Source of the DNA: Fimbriimonadales bacterium
GTDB lineage: Bacteria; Armatimonadota; Fimbriimonadia; Fimbriimonadales; Fimbriimonadaceae
DNA: 54,548 nucleotides
Direction of reading: 5' to 3'
Assembly (NCBI GenBank): GCA_026418055.1
Contig: JAOACB010000015.1
Span: forward strand, 1-54,548
Both the position numbers and the translations under genes were made by a program. Shown one piece after another: positions 24,228 through 33,800 of the stretch. Under the pieces are notes generated by a model, which did no database searches, was not told the DNA's origin, and saw only the letters and a program-made list of their open reading frames with translations. The number at the start of each line of letters is the position of its first letter. The first letter of the stretch is position 1.

Positions 24228-25520
24228 TCACCGCTTCATGTTGAGCAGCTCCTGCAGCATTTCGTCCACGACCGTGACGACCCTCGTGTTGGCTTGGAAG
24301 CCACGCTGCGTCACGATCAGCTCGGTGAACTCATTGCCGATGTCCACGTTCGACTGCTCGAGGAAGCCGGAGTTCACGCTGCCGCGGCCGCCGGTTCGGG
24401 GAGTGCCGATGACGGGAATGCCCGAGTTGTCCGTTGCGCGCCACAGGTTGTTGCCCATCCGCTCCAAACCGTTCGGGTTCGGAAAGATGGCCATGGCGAT
24501 CTGACCCAGCGGCCGGGTGAGGCCGTTCGTGAACAGGCCGGTGATGATCCCGTCCACGCCGATCGAGAAGCCCTGCAGCGAGCCGGGGGGATAGCCATTC
24601 TGGTTCGAGGCCTGCACCTGCGTGTCCGTGGCGAGCTGACCGACCCTTCTGAAGTCCAAGTCGATCGGGAAGGCCGGGGCCGCGGTCGACCCGGGCACGG
24701 TGATGCGCCCCATCACGCTCGCGTTCAGCAGAATGCCGTTCTCGTCGAAGTACAGCGGCTCGTTGCCTGTGTCGGACGAGCTTCCGATGATCGTGCTGCC
24801 GGTGGCCGGTTCGGTGGCTTCCCATTGCCAGCTCGAGATGGTTCCCGCGGGCGCACCCGACGGAGGGGTGCTGTGGCTCTGCCGGTTGAAGAAGCGCACG
24901 TTGATGTCGTGCTGGCCGCCCAGCGAGTCGTACACCCTCACGATGGTGTTCCACTCCTCGGTCGGCGGTGCGGCCGCGTTCAGGTTGCCGGCGAAGTCCA
25001 CCCGAGACGTCACCTGCACCGCGTTCAGGGCTCCGACCGGGATCTTCAGCGTCGACGCCGTGCCGATAGGCTGGTTCGTGTCGATGTTTCCGAAGCTGTC
25101 CGCCGACCATCCCAGGAGCCTCTCGCCCGTGGCTCGGTGCACAAGGTCGCCGAGGGCGTCCAGCTCGAAGGCGCCGTCTCTCGTGTAAGAAACCCGGTCG
25201 CCGTTCGAGACGACGAAGTAGCCGTTGCCTTGGATGGCCAGGTCCGTCGGCCGGTTCGTCGCGTTCAACGAACCTTGCTCGTTGTTGACGTCGGTTCCAC
25301 CGATCAGCACTCCGAGGCCGTACTGGATGGGGTTCGTGCCTCCCAGACTGTCGGTCGGCCGAGCTGCGCCGCGGATCGTTTGCGCGATCATGTCCTGGAA
25401 CGTCACGCGCGATCCCTTGTACGCCGTGGTGTTGACGTTGGCGAGGTTGTTGCCGATCACGTTCATGCGCGTCTGCTGCGCCTTGATGCTGGCGACTCCA
25501 GCGAGCAATGCCTGTAGCAC
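24228..25520 (-). CDS. flgE: Flagellar hook protein FlgE
   Basis: 430 aa. Builds the hook outside the cell. N-terminal rod/hook motif SIKAQQTRMNVIGNNLANVNTTAYKGSRVTF, a GTDVNNEQGSL block, DLAIQGNGYFVV, and C-terminal NVDIGNEFTELIVTQRGFQANTRVV with a coiled-coil end. The central insert (DSLGGQHDINVRFF) marks FlgE rather than rod proteins FlgF/FlgG. GTG start at 25520 is set by a perfect AGGAGG six bases upstream. Last gene of the hook block. Confidence 0.95.
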   Translation of the reverse strand: MLQALLAGVASIKAQQTRMNVIGNNLANVNTTAYKGSRVTFQDMIAQTIRGAARPTDSLGGTNPIQYGLGVLIGGTDVNNEQGSLNATNRPTDLAIQGNGYFVVSNGDRVSYTRDGAFELDALGDLVHRATGERLLGWSADSFGNIDTNQPIGTASTLKIPVGALNAVQVTSRVDFAGNLNAAAPPTEEWNTIVRVYDSLGGQHDINVRFFNRQSHSTPPSGAPAGTISSWQWEATEPATGSTIIGSSSDTGNEPLYFDENGILLNASVMGRITVPGSTAAPAFPIDLDFRRVGQLATDTQVQASNQNGYPPGSLQGFSIGVDGIITGLFTNGLTRPLGQIAMAIFPNPNGLERMGNNLWRATDNSGIPVIGTPRTGGRGSVNSGFLEQSNVDIGNEFTELIVTQRGFQANTRVVTVVDEMLQELLNMKR

Positions 25521-25665
25521 TTGATGCCTCCTGTTTCCTTGTTCGGTTCTGGTTTGCGGAGGCTGCTCGCCCCTGTCTGGGGTTTCGCCGACACTCGAAG
25601 CCGAAGCTCCGATCCTGCCTGATGGCCTCCGCCGTGGGTCGATGGGACACTCGTCGCTGACAGCG

Positions 25666-26040
25666 CTACACGATGACCGCGCTGTCGATGTTGGTGAACA
25701 CGTTGTCCTTCAGGTGCTGCTTGTCGACCGCCGTGATCACCGTTCGGTTGCGAATGCTGACCACGAGTGCGATGTCGTCGAGCATCACCAGGGACTCCTT
25801 CGCGCCTTTCTGGGCGGCGCGCTCCACTCCGTTGAGCACGCGCTCCCATTCCTCCTTGCCGAGCTGGATCTCGCGGCTCTGCAGGCGCGTCTGCGCATGA
25901 CCGCTGACCTTCAGTCGGTCTTGCAACAGGGCCTGGAACCCGATCGCGTTCTGCGCGGGCTGGGGGCCTGCGGGTCGGGGACCGACCGGCTGCTGAGCGA
26001 TCCTCTCGGCAATCCGTGCGTTCTGAATCCTTGCGTCCAT
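25666..26040 (-). CDS. Flagellar operon protein, TIGR02530 type
   Basis: 124 aa. Starts MDARIQNARIAERIAQQ; the C-terminal half (GFQALLQDRLKVSGHAQTRLQSREI..) and VMLDDIALVVSIRNRTVITAVD match the small protein found between flgD and flgE in many non-enteric flagellar operons. Function is not settled; likely a hook-assembly accessory. ATG at 26040 is preceded by GAGG nine bases away. The 145 bases between it and flgE hold only the flgE ribosome binding site and a short CCCC/GGGG stem. Confidence 0.82.
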   Translation of the reverse strand: MDARIQNARIAERIAQQPVGPRPAGPQPAQNAIGFQALLQDRLKVSGHAQTRLQSREIQLGKEEWERVLNGVERAAQKGAKESLVMLDDIALVVSIRNRTVITAVDKQHLKDNVFTNIDSAVIV

Positions 26041-26050
26041 CGTTCGTACC

Positions 26051-26686
26051 TCAGTCCGTGATGCTTTGGACGGCGGCGAGAGCGACGCTCGCCGTCTGAC
26101 CGTCATCCTTCTTCACCAGCAGCTCGATTCCCTGCTGACCGTTCCGCAGGCCCACCACCCGCCCGGCGATCGGCAGGTACACGGGCGCGTCGCTGGAACC
26201 CGAGGTGACCAGAGCGCTGATCCGCTTGCCGAGCAACGCCGCGCCGGCCGACAGATCCGCTCCCTCGGAGATGCTCAGAATCTGCGTGATCTTCGCTTCG
26301 ACGATTCCCCCGCCGGGCTCCTCGATCCCGACGAAGCGCTCGCCGTTCTTGATGACCACCTTGCGCACCACGCCGGTGACGGTCTGGTTGACGCCCTCGG
26401 AATTCTCGGTCATCGGTCGGAAGGCCGTAACCACCTTGCCCATCAGCTGGTTCGCCTGCTGAACGTCCAGGGTGCTCTGCATCTTCTCCAAACCCTGCAC
26501 CTGACCGAGCTGGGCCATTTGGGCGAAGAAGTCCCGGTCGTTCATGGGCTCGAGCGGGTTTTGGTTCGTGAGCTGCGTGACGAGCAGCTTCAGGAAGGTC
26601 TCCATGTTCAGCTCGCTCTTCGCAGCCTGCGGCTTCACGCCGTAGTACAGGGCTCCATCGTAGGGGTTCACGGCACCGGCAAGCAT
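26051..26686 (-). CDS. flgD: Flagellar hook-capping protein FlgD
   Basis: 211 aa. Scaffold cap needed for FlgE assembly. The N-terminal signature METFLKLLVTQLTNQNPLEPMNDRDFFAQMAQL is the FlgD family motif; the C-terminal half is strand-rich as expected. ATG follows GGAGAAGAGAGA. It lies between fliK and the TIGR02530-type gene, the usual order. Confidence 0.93.
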   Translation of the reverse strand: MLAGAVNPYDGALYYGVKPQAAKSELNMETFLKLLVTQLTNQNPLEPMNDRDFFAQMAQLGQVQGLEKMQSTLDVQQANQLMGKVVTAFRPMTENSEGVNQTVTGVVRKVVIKNGERFVGIEEPGGGIVEAKITQILSISEGADLSAGAALLGKRISALVTSGSSDAPVYLPIAGRVVGLRNGQQGIELLVKKDDGQTASVALAAVQSITD

Positions 26687-26699
26687 TCTCTCTTCTCCG

Positions 26700-29600
26700 C
26701 TAGATCGTGTAGTTCACCGTCTGGGCTGGGCCAGTCTGCTCGTAGAGCGCCGGTGCCTCCGACGGCCGAGCGTCGAGCCCGGACCTGTCGCCTTGGAACC
26801 GGAACGGCATCGGTTGCTGCTGGGGAGCCTGCTGGCCCGCCGCAGACCGATCACCAGCCCCGTGCCCAGTCGTTTGGGACTCGATGTTCAGTTGACCCAG
26901 TTGCAAGCCTCTCGCTTCGAGCGACTGCTGCAGCGCCGGCGCGCTGCTCTGGAGGGCAGCCCGAACCTGCTCGTTGCTGGCGGCCAAGGTTGCGTCCACT
27001 TGCCCATCGCTCTGGACGACCGTGATGGTCAACACACCGAGATCCTTCGGCTCCAGCCGAACGGTCACGGGTTCCCGCCTTCGGGATGCAGCGAGCAACA
27101 GGAGACGATCGGCCACCTGGCGCAGGGTGCGGGGGGCAACGGTTTCCAGCACACCGCTGTTGGCCTCGGGCCGGCCGCTCCCGATGGAGGAACTGGCCAG
27201 CGGGGCGCCAGCCGAGGGTTGCACAGCCGCGCCATCGACGGTGTTGGCGGCCGAGTTTCTCTGTGCAACCTCCACCGTGGTTCGTGTCTGTTCTGAGACC
27301 CGGCTGCGGACGTCGGGTTCCAAGACCGTCTTGTCTGGCCGGGTCTCGGCTGAGGGAGCCTGGACGGCGTCAGTGCCCCCAGACGGATCCGTGCCCGGCC
27401 GCACGTTCCCATGCACCGGCATCGGGGTGTCCTGAACCTCTCGGCGAGGGCCGGCCGTTGCGCGTCGAGCGGGCTGGACCTCGCGGATCTCCGGTTGCGC
27501 AGCCAGTTCCGGGTCTCGCTGCACCGCGGCGTGCTCGGAGGCATCGCCCGACGATCGAGTCGTCGATGCTGCTGGTCCGGACTCCCACGCATCGTGGACC
27601 AAAGGCCGGATCGACGCACCCTCGCTCGTCTGGTCAGCCTGCCCGACTGGAGCCTCCATCTCGGAGGGGTTGCGGAAGGACTTGGCGCTCGGCTCCTCAA
27701 CGGGCCCCGGCACTCCCGACTTCCCTGGCTGCTCCGCTCGACTTGGCTCTTGGTGCGGCACAGGACGCGGAGAATCTTCGGTGCCCTGCGCCGCGTTGCG
27801 GCCTTCCCAAGCCCCGCTCCCGTCCCGTACCGCCGCCTCGGGCGTAGCCGCTTCCTCCTCTCCCAGGATGGTGACGGCGAAAGAGCGCACTCGAACCTGC
27901 TCTTCCACCTCCTCGGTGGGCTGCACCTCCCGATTCGCCGGTTCCGGCGCCGACGGCGCGGCGGCTCCAGGCTCCTGAGCGGGCATCGAGGCTCTTCCGG
28001 GCTCTTGTGCGGGCGTGTTCTCCCTGGTGACATCTTGCAACGACGCCTCGAGGATCACGGGCGCAACGGCAGGCCGCGAGACCGCCTCCTCGAACTGTGA
28101 GCGGAACGGGGACGCCGACAGGGGCTGGTGCACAGCGTCCGTGCGCGGCCATCCGTTCCCGGGGTCGAACGCAGACGGCTCTTCGGTCCTGCTAGCGTTG
28201 GACACGACGGCCCGAGCGAGCCCAGCGTCCGTCGGGTTCGCGCCGACGAACCTGGAGGACAGGAACGACCCACCAACGAGCAACGGCTCGGTCCGGATCC
28301 CGGCTTTCGACGGCCTCTCGGCGTTGGAGAGCGGCTGAATCTCCGTGGCCTCGAGCTGGGACAGCGCGGCATCCCTGACGGCGGCCCACTTGGACCAGCT
28401 CCAAAGCTTGGCCGCCGGCTGCGCAGGAACGTCGGAAAGCTGGGCCGTCGCGCTCGCACGGAGGTTCTGCCAGCTGGGCATTTCCGAAGCGGAGGTGGCG
28501 CGGGCCGTCGCGCTCGTACGGAGGTTCTCCGGAGCCGGAGCGGTTCGGTTGGCCTCGAGAGCCGCCTGGTCTGCATCGGCCCCCACTGGCTGAGCTTGGG
28601 GACTTCCGGAGATCCGGGTGCCCGATCGTGGTTGGGCCTGTGAGCCGTCGCTCGCCGGATCTCCTTCCACGCTCCCATCCGGACGACCGATCGCCGCCTC
28701 AGGGACCTTCTGTGCCACGGCGCTGCCCGCGGAAACTGTTGTTCGGGCCTTTTGGGCCGGGCGCGCGGAGACAGCCTCCTCGACCGTGGTTTCAGGCTCG
28801 CGGCCTTCTGCGCTGCTCTCTGCGGACACGGGGGCGGAAGGTCGCGCCACGGGGCTTTCTTGGGATCGTTTGGGGCTCTCCGCGTGCAATCGGTTCGCCG
28901 ATAGCGCGGCCACGGAGTCGCTTGCCTCACCCGGCTCTGCCGTCGGCGCCACGGGCGGTTGGGTGGAGAAAACGGCCTCTGCGCCGCGGGATGCGGATCC
29001 GAGCCGCGCAGAGCCCTCGGTTCCGGCGACCGAGGAGCGAGCCGGCACGGGACCCACAGGGTCCTGCGAAGACGAGCGCCGGTCCTGCGTGGTCCCCGTT
29101 GCGCCAATCTGTTCCGCAACGGTCGGGCTTTCGGGGGGAATCGAGGCTGGACGTCGGACTCTGGAGGCGACATCGCTCTCTTCAACGCTGCCGACGCGCG
29201 CCCTGGAAGCACGCTTCGCCGAGGCGCCGCCCGGTGCCATGGATGCCCGCTCGTCGTGCGAGCCGATCGGCGCCTCTGGAAGTCGATCCGTGGAGGAAGC
29301 GACGGCAGGAGCCTCGCCGTTTCGGGCGGCGCGACGAGCGTTCGCTTCGGCAACGGCACCGCTCGGCTCCTCGACTTCAGGCGCGATGCCGGGCGCCGCT
29401 GGCGCCGAGTCTACGGCGCCCTCCTCGGGGCTCGCACCGACTTCAGAAGGAAGAGGCGCGGCCTGTCGCGCGGCCGGGACCTCGCCTGAAGGAGCGATCG
29501 CGACCGGCTCCTCCGACGGGGAAACGCTGCTGTTCGTCGTTGGTTGAGCCGCAACCCGAGCCTCGGCGGAGGAGGCTCCCTGCGCGCCGACGACGGTCGG

Positions 29601-30062
29601 ATCGATGCTCCCTGCCTTGGCCTGGCTCTCTGGGAGACGCGTCTCAGCCTCCTCGCGGGCGTTTCTGACCCGACCTTGGTACGCTGGGCTCTCCGCTTTG
29701 CCGGAGGCATCGGCCGACCCTTCGGATAAGGCCGCCTCGGACGGCTGGACCGTCGGCGCATGGGTCTGGAGGGCGAGTGGCGCCAGCACCTCCGCCTTGA
29801 TGGCGAACCGCTTGCGGGATGCCCTTGCCTTTCCTTGGGGATTGGGGTCCAGTTCTCTCGACCGAGCATTCGGCTCTTGGGTCTCGACCTCCCCTTCCCC
29901 GGCGACGCTCGCCGGAGGGGGAGGATCCCCTGGTGGCTGGACCTCCAACTGAAGGAGGACGTCGAACGGTGCGGCGCTTCCCGCGACCTCCACGGGATCG
30001 CTCGGCGCGCTCGGCGCAGTCGGCTGAACCGGAACGGCTGCAATCGGATTCAAGACGTCCAT
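26700..30062 (-). CDS. fliK: Very long flagellar hook-length control protein FliK
   Basis: 1120 aa, whereas typical FliK is about 350-700. The C-terminal ~110 residues carry the conserved switch domain (LLAASRRREPVTVRLEPKDLGVLTITVVQSDGQVDATL and ALQQSLEARGLQLGQLNIE). The preceding ~950 residues are low complexity, rich in Ala, Pro, Glu, Ser and Arg, and predicted disordered, as expected of a molecular ruler. A 20-codon internal repeat is present. I chose ATG at 30062 (MDVLNPIAAVP). The frame remains open upstream but would then overlap the divergent HAD gene. No ribosome binding site is clear, so the exact start is uncertain. Confidence 0.85.
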   Translation of the reverse strand: MDVLNPIAAVPVQPTAPSAPSDPVEVAGSAAPFDVLLQLEVQPPGDPPPPASVAGEGEVETQEPNARSRELDPNPQGKARASRKRFAIKAEVLAPLALQTHAPTVQPSEAALSEGSADASGKAESPAYQGRVRNAREEAETRLPESQAKAGSIDPTVVGAQGASSAEARVAAQPTTNSSVSPSEEPVAIAPSGEVPAARQAAPLPSEVGASPEEGAVDSAPAAPGIAPEVEEPSGAVAEANARRAARNGEAPAVASSTDRLPEAPIGSHDERASMAPGGASAKRASRARVGSVEESDVASRVRRPASIPPESPTVAEQIGATGTTQDRRSSSQDPVGPVPARSSVAGTEGSARLGSASRGAEAVFSTQPPVAPTAEPGEASDSVAALSANRLHAESPKRSQESPVARPSAPVSAESSAEGREPETTVEEAVSARPAQKARTTVSAGSAVAQKVPEAAIGRPDGSVEGDPASDGSQAQPRSGTRISGSPQAQPVGADADQAALEANRTAPAPENLRTSATARATSASEMPSWQNLRASATAQLSDVPAQPAAKLWSWSKWAAVRDAALSQLEATEIQPLSNAERPSKAGIRTEPLLVGGSFLSSRFVGANPTDAGLARAVVSNASRTEEPSAFDPGNGWPRTDAVHQPLSASPFRSQFEEAVSRPAVAPVILEASLQDVTRENTPAQEPGRASMPAQEPGAAAPSAPEPANREVQPTEEVEEQVRVRSFAVTILGEEEAATPEAAVRDGSGAWEGRNAAQGTEDSPRPVPHQEPSRAEQPGKSGVPGPVEEPSAKSFRNPSEMEAPVGQADQTSEGASIRPLVHDAWESGPAASTTRSSGDASEHAAVQRDPELAAQPEIREVQPARRATAGPRREVQDTPMPVHGNVRPGTDPSGGTDAVQAPSAETRPDKTVLEPDVRSRVSEQTRTTVEVAQRNSAANTVDGAAVQPSAGAPLASSSIGSGRPEANSGVLETVAPRTLRQVADRLLLLAASRRREPVTVRLEPKDLGVLTITVVQSDGQVDATLAASNEQVRAALQSSAPALQQSLEARGLQLGQLNIESQTTGHGAGDRSAAGQQAPQQQPMPFRFQGDRSGLDARPSEAPALYEQTGPAQTVNYTI
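28442..28528 (-). repeat. Direct 27-base repeat inside fliK
   Basis: Bases 28442-28468 and 28502-28528 are identical except for one base and lie 60 bases apart, giving two copies of a NLR(A/T)SATA peptide 20 codons apart in the disordered ruler region. Confidence 0.8.
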
Positions 30063-30082
30063 ACGGATTGACCCGGGCGACC

Positions 30083-30136
30083 TCTCGCCAAAGCAATCAT
30101 CGGCGAGATCCCAGCGATCTTGAGGGGGATCGCTGG
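30083..30136. promoter_or_regulatory. Two tandem inverted repeats between fliK and the HAD gene
   Basis: Repeat A: 7-bp arms 30083-30089/30102-30108. Repeat B: 9-bp perfect arms 30111-30119/30128-30136 with an 8-base spacer. Both lie in the 126-base divergent gap. They may be operators or RNA hairpins in the fliK leader; the sequence alone does not tell. Confidence 0.45.
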
Positions 30137-30174
30137 TTGGTCGCGCGTCCTGCAGCCACCCTGCTCCCATCTGC

Positions 30175-30180
30175 CATACT
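30175..30180 (+). promoter_or_regulatory. -10-like hexamer of the HAD phosphatase operon
   Basis: CATACT eight bases before ATG 30189, with no ribosome binding site. Part of a small inverted repeat (30174-30179/30187-30192) that covers the start codon. Confidence 0.3.
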
Positions 30181-30188
30181 CCGGCTGT

Positions 30189-30893
30189 ATGGGCTCCGCG
30201 GCGTCCTCGGATAGGATCCGAGCCGTTCTCTTCGACTTGGATGGAACGCTCGTGGATTCGCTCCGAACGATTCTCGCGGGCCTCGGAGACACGTTGGAGC
30301 GCTTCGCCGGCTTCCGGCCCCGCCCCGAGGCCCTTCAAAGCCTAGTGGGCCTGCCGCTTTCTGCACAGGTGGTTGCGTTCGATCAGCCGGGCGGTGCCCC
30401 GGTGGACGTGCAGGAACGCGTCCGGTTTGCCGAGGAGCGTTTCGAGCACCACGCATCCTTGGAGCGCGTGTTTCCGTGCACCGAAGAGATTCTGATGCTT
30501 TGTCGCAGGGCGAGCGTGCCCTCGGCGATCGTCACGAGCAAGACCCGAAGCGAGTTTCAGTCTTTCCGTACGCGCCATCCTTGGGTGGACCTTGTGGATG
30601 CCGTTGTCTGCTCCACCGACGTCCCCCGGGGCAAGCCCGAGCCCGACTCCGCCCTCTGCGCGTTGAGACGGTTGGGAGTCGAAGGGGGCCGGTCGGTCCT
30701 CGTCGGCGACTCCACCTTCGACATGGAGTGTGGACGCCGTGCGGGTTGCGAGGTGTGGGCCGTCGCCTACGGGGCGGGGAGCCTGCAAGCGTTGCTGGGT
30801 GCCCGCCCTGACCGCGTCCTCGCGGATCAGACGGAACTGCTTCGGGCACTCGAACAAGAGGTTGTGAGCTTTCCATGCCCCGCAAGAAACTGA
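30189..30893 (+). CDS. HAD-superfamily phosphatase, phosphoglycolate phosphatase-like
   Basis: 234 aa. Motif I DLDGTLVDS (about 16-24) with the nucleophilic and acid Asp; motif II Thr/Ser in AIVTSKTR; motif III Lys in RGKPEPDS; motif IV GDSTFDMECGRRAG. A helical cap lies between I and II, as in Gph/PGP-type enzymes. Substrate not determinable. ATG at 30189 follows a -10-like CATACT. Its end overlaps the next gene by 19 bases; it opens a four-gene plus-strand run ending with era and the ZipA-like gene. Confidence 0.85.
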   Translation: MGSAASSDRIRAVLFDLDGTLVDSLRTILAGLGDTLERFAGFRPRPEALQSLVGLPLSAQVVAFDQPGGAPVDVQERVRFAEERFEHHASLERVFPCTEEILMLCRRASVPSAIVTSKTRSEFQSFRTRHPWVDLVDAVVCSTDVPRGKPEPDSALCALRRLGVEGGRSVLVGDSTFDMECGRRAGCEVWAVAYGAGSLQALLGARPDRVLADQTELLRALEQEVVSFPCPARN

Positions 30894-33800
30894 AGACCGA
30901 CGAACCGTCCTCCGAGCAGGAACCGACCCAAGCCGAAACGACTGCCGAACCTACAGAGTCCGAGCCGACTTCGCTCATCGAGATCATCAAGGAGAAGGTG
31001 AAGCGGGTTCGGCGGCGAACGAAGAAGTCCGATCCGGAGGCCGTGCAGGAACGCGACGACGCTCCGGAGGCGGAGGTCGCCGCGAACCGCGAGGCACAAC
31101 AGGTTGAGCCGGTGCCCGTGGATGCCCTCAGCTCACCCGAGCCTGAGCAAACCCAGGCCATCCAGGAGCGCCCCAAGCGAGCGCGCAGACGCGGCCCCAA
31201 GGCCCCCAGAGAGGGCGCCAGTGCCGCATCCGCTCCCGCAGCTGTTCCCGTGGCCTCCGTCCCCGAGGGTGGGGCGGGCGCCGCGACGGAGGCTTCGGAG
31301 CATCCCTCGCCGGCGGAAGAGACGGTTGGCGCTCAGCAGGTCGCGCCCGATCTCGTCGCGTTGTTGCTCGACGGAGAGACCTTTCCCAACATCACCTGGA
31401 GGCAACCGCGCCGAACCGAGAAGGTTGCCACGCCCACGCCCCCGGTGCCGGAATCGAAGCAAGCTCCGCGCCGATCGAGGCGCCAGAGGAACAACGGCGA
31501 GGCCTCCGAGAAGCCGATCACGGCTCTGGACGCCCTGCAGCCGCAACCGAAGCCGAGGGCCCGCGAACGCAAGCCCCACAAGGCGACCGAGCCGCAAACG
31601 GTCGCTCCGGCGAAGCCCGAGCCCCTGATCCCACCCCGACCACCGATTCCCACGCCGCCCCAAGCGCCTCAAATCGTGACGAAGGACGGTAACCCCATGC
31701 TGGTGGTTGGGGGCCGGGCGGTTCCACCCATCGTCTTCTTTGGTCAGGCCGCGGACGAGCGGAAGGCGCGCAACGTCTTCGAGGAGATCGCCATGGCGGG
31801 AGAGGCCGGCATCCACCTGCACTCTCTGCTTGTGGAGTTCGCCCCCGACCCAACCGCCGTGGAGGACGCCGTTCGGATGGCGGCCTTTCTCCTCAAGAAG
31901 ACCCTGGAGGCCGATCCGGAGGCTCGGGTGCTGTTCCGCGTGCTGTTCGTCGCCCCGCACGGTTGGCAGGAGAAGTTCCCGGATGCCCGCTACAGTCTGC
32001 AGAACGGCAAGCTGGCGGAGCCGTCCGTTTGCGACGACGCCTACTGGTCGATGGTGAAGGACTGCTTGGCAGAGTTCGTACGGAGCCTGCGGGCTCTGCC
32101 GACCGCAGACCGGATCCTTGGTCTGCACCTCGATCGCGGCGAGTGGTTCAACCCGTCCGGCGCCGGATACGACTGCTCCAACGCCGCCCGCAACCTGTTC
32201 CGCCGGTGGGCTCAGAAGAGGTACCTCGGAGACGTCGTCGCCTTGAGGGCCGCTTGGTTCGACGGAAGGGTCGACTTCGAGAACCTCGACGTGCCGCCCT
32301 ACCAGCCCCCAACCCCCCATAGGGACAAGTTCGTGCGGTCCGACCGCAAGGACCGCCGCTGGGTGGACTATCACCTCTTCCTGAGCGACGCGACTGCGGC
32401 GAGGCTCGCCGACCTGGCCTACGCGGTGAAGGAGGCCTCGGAAGGCTGGTTCCTCGTGGGAGTCTCCTATGGGTACACCTTCGAGTGGTCGCACGCAGAC
32501 AGCGGCCACCTCAGCCTGGGCAAGATCCTGAGAACCCGCGAGATCGACTACATCGCCGGTCCCCCCAGCTATCGGAACCGAGGTCCCGGCGGCAGCGCGC
32601 CCTTCCCTTGTCCGATCGACTCCTTCAACCTGAACGGGAAGCTGTTCCTCAGCGAGGAGGACTACCGAACCTCGCTGGGCGAACCGTCGGACCCTGACGA
32701 CTTCAACCCGGTGATCCGCACGCCGCAGGCTCTCGAGGCTGTCCATTGGCGCGGGGCAGGAGCGGCGCTCTGCCACTCGCACGGCGTCTGCTGGATGGAC
32801 CTCCGTGGCAACGGTTGGCTCAAAACCGCGAGCGTCTGGCAAAGGGCACGGCGCTTCCGCGACTGCCTGCAGCTCGGCATGGTTGCGCCGGTCTCCGAAC
32901 CCGAAGTCGCCGTTTTCATCGACGAGCGCGCGCTGGCGTATCTCGTGGATGCTAGGGCTTTCGAGGTTCTAGTGCAGAACGTGCGCGAAGCCGTCCTTCG
33001 ATCCGGACTGAGCGTGGGGTTCTACCTGCTCAGCGACCTCGCGCACCGCGAATCCTTCCCGGAAAGCAAGCTCTACATCTTCCTCAACGCCTGGGACATC
33101 CGCCAAGAGCTGCGGAGCGCCATCAAGCAGAGGTTGCAAAGGGACGACAAGGTCCTGTTCTGGCTGTATGTGGCGGGCCTCTTCGAGTCCGGTCGAGACA
33201 GCCTGGATAGGGCCCGCGAGGTCACGGGAATCGCTCTTCGGCCGCAGCCGTTCAGCAGCCGCACGGGGACCACCGTCAATCCGACCTTCAAGCGCAATCC
33301 GCTGTGCCAAGCCTTTGCGGCGAGCGAGCAATCGGCGCACACCTTGCTGGAGCCTAGCTACTGCGGCATCGCCGAGGATGCGATCGAGCTGGGAGAGTAC
33401 ACGCAGACCGGCTTGGCGAGCTTCCTGCTGAAGGAGTTCGGTAAGGATCGCGAGCCCTCTCAGCGCTGGAAGTCCGTGTTTCTCGGAGAGCCGATCGTCA
33501 CGCCTGGCCTCGTGAGGGCGCTCGGTCAGCTGGCAGGGGCGCACGTGTGGAGCTTCCAAGACGACGTGATCCACGTCCGACCGCCCTTCCTGATGGTGCA
33601 CTGTTCCGGAACCGGCGCCCGGACGCTGGCGATGCCGGGAAGGTGGGGAGTGTACAACCTGCTCGCCAGAGAGTGGGTGGCCGAGGAGACGACGAGCCTG
33701 CGCTTCTACGGCCAAGACGGCTCGAGCCATCTGTTCCTCATCGGCCCGAAGACGGAGATCGAACATCTGCTGAACACGGATTTCGACCAAGCTTTGGCGT

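Noticed and set aside
30063-30188. Cyclic-di-GMP riboswitch upstream of fliK
   Set aside because: Hairpins exist, but I could not fit the conserved core sequence or the two-helix layout of known c-di-GMP riboswitches.
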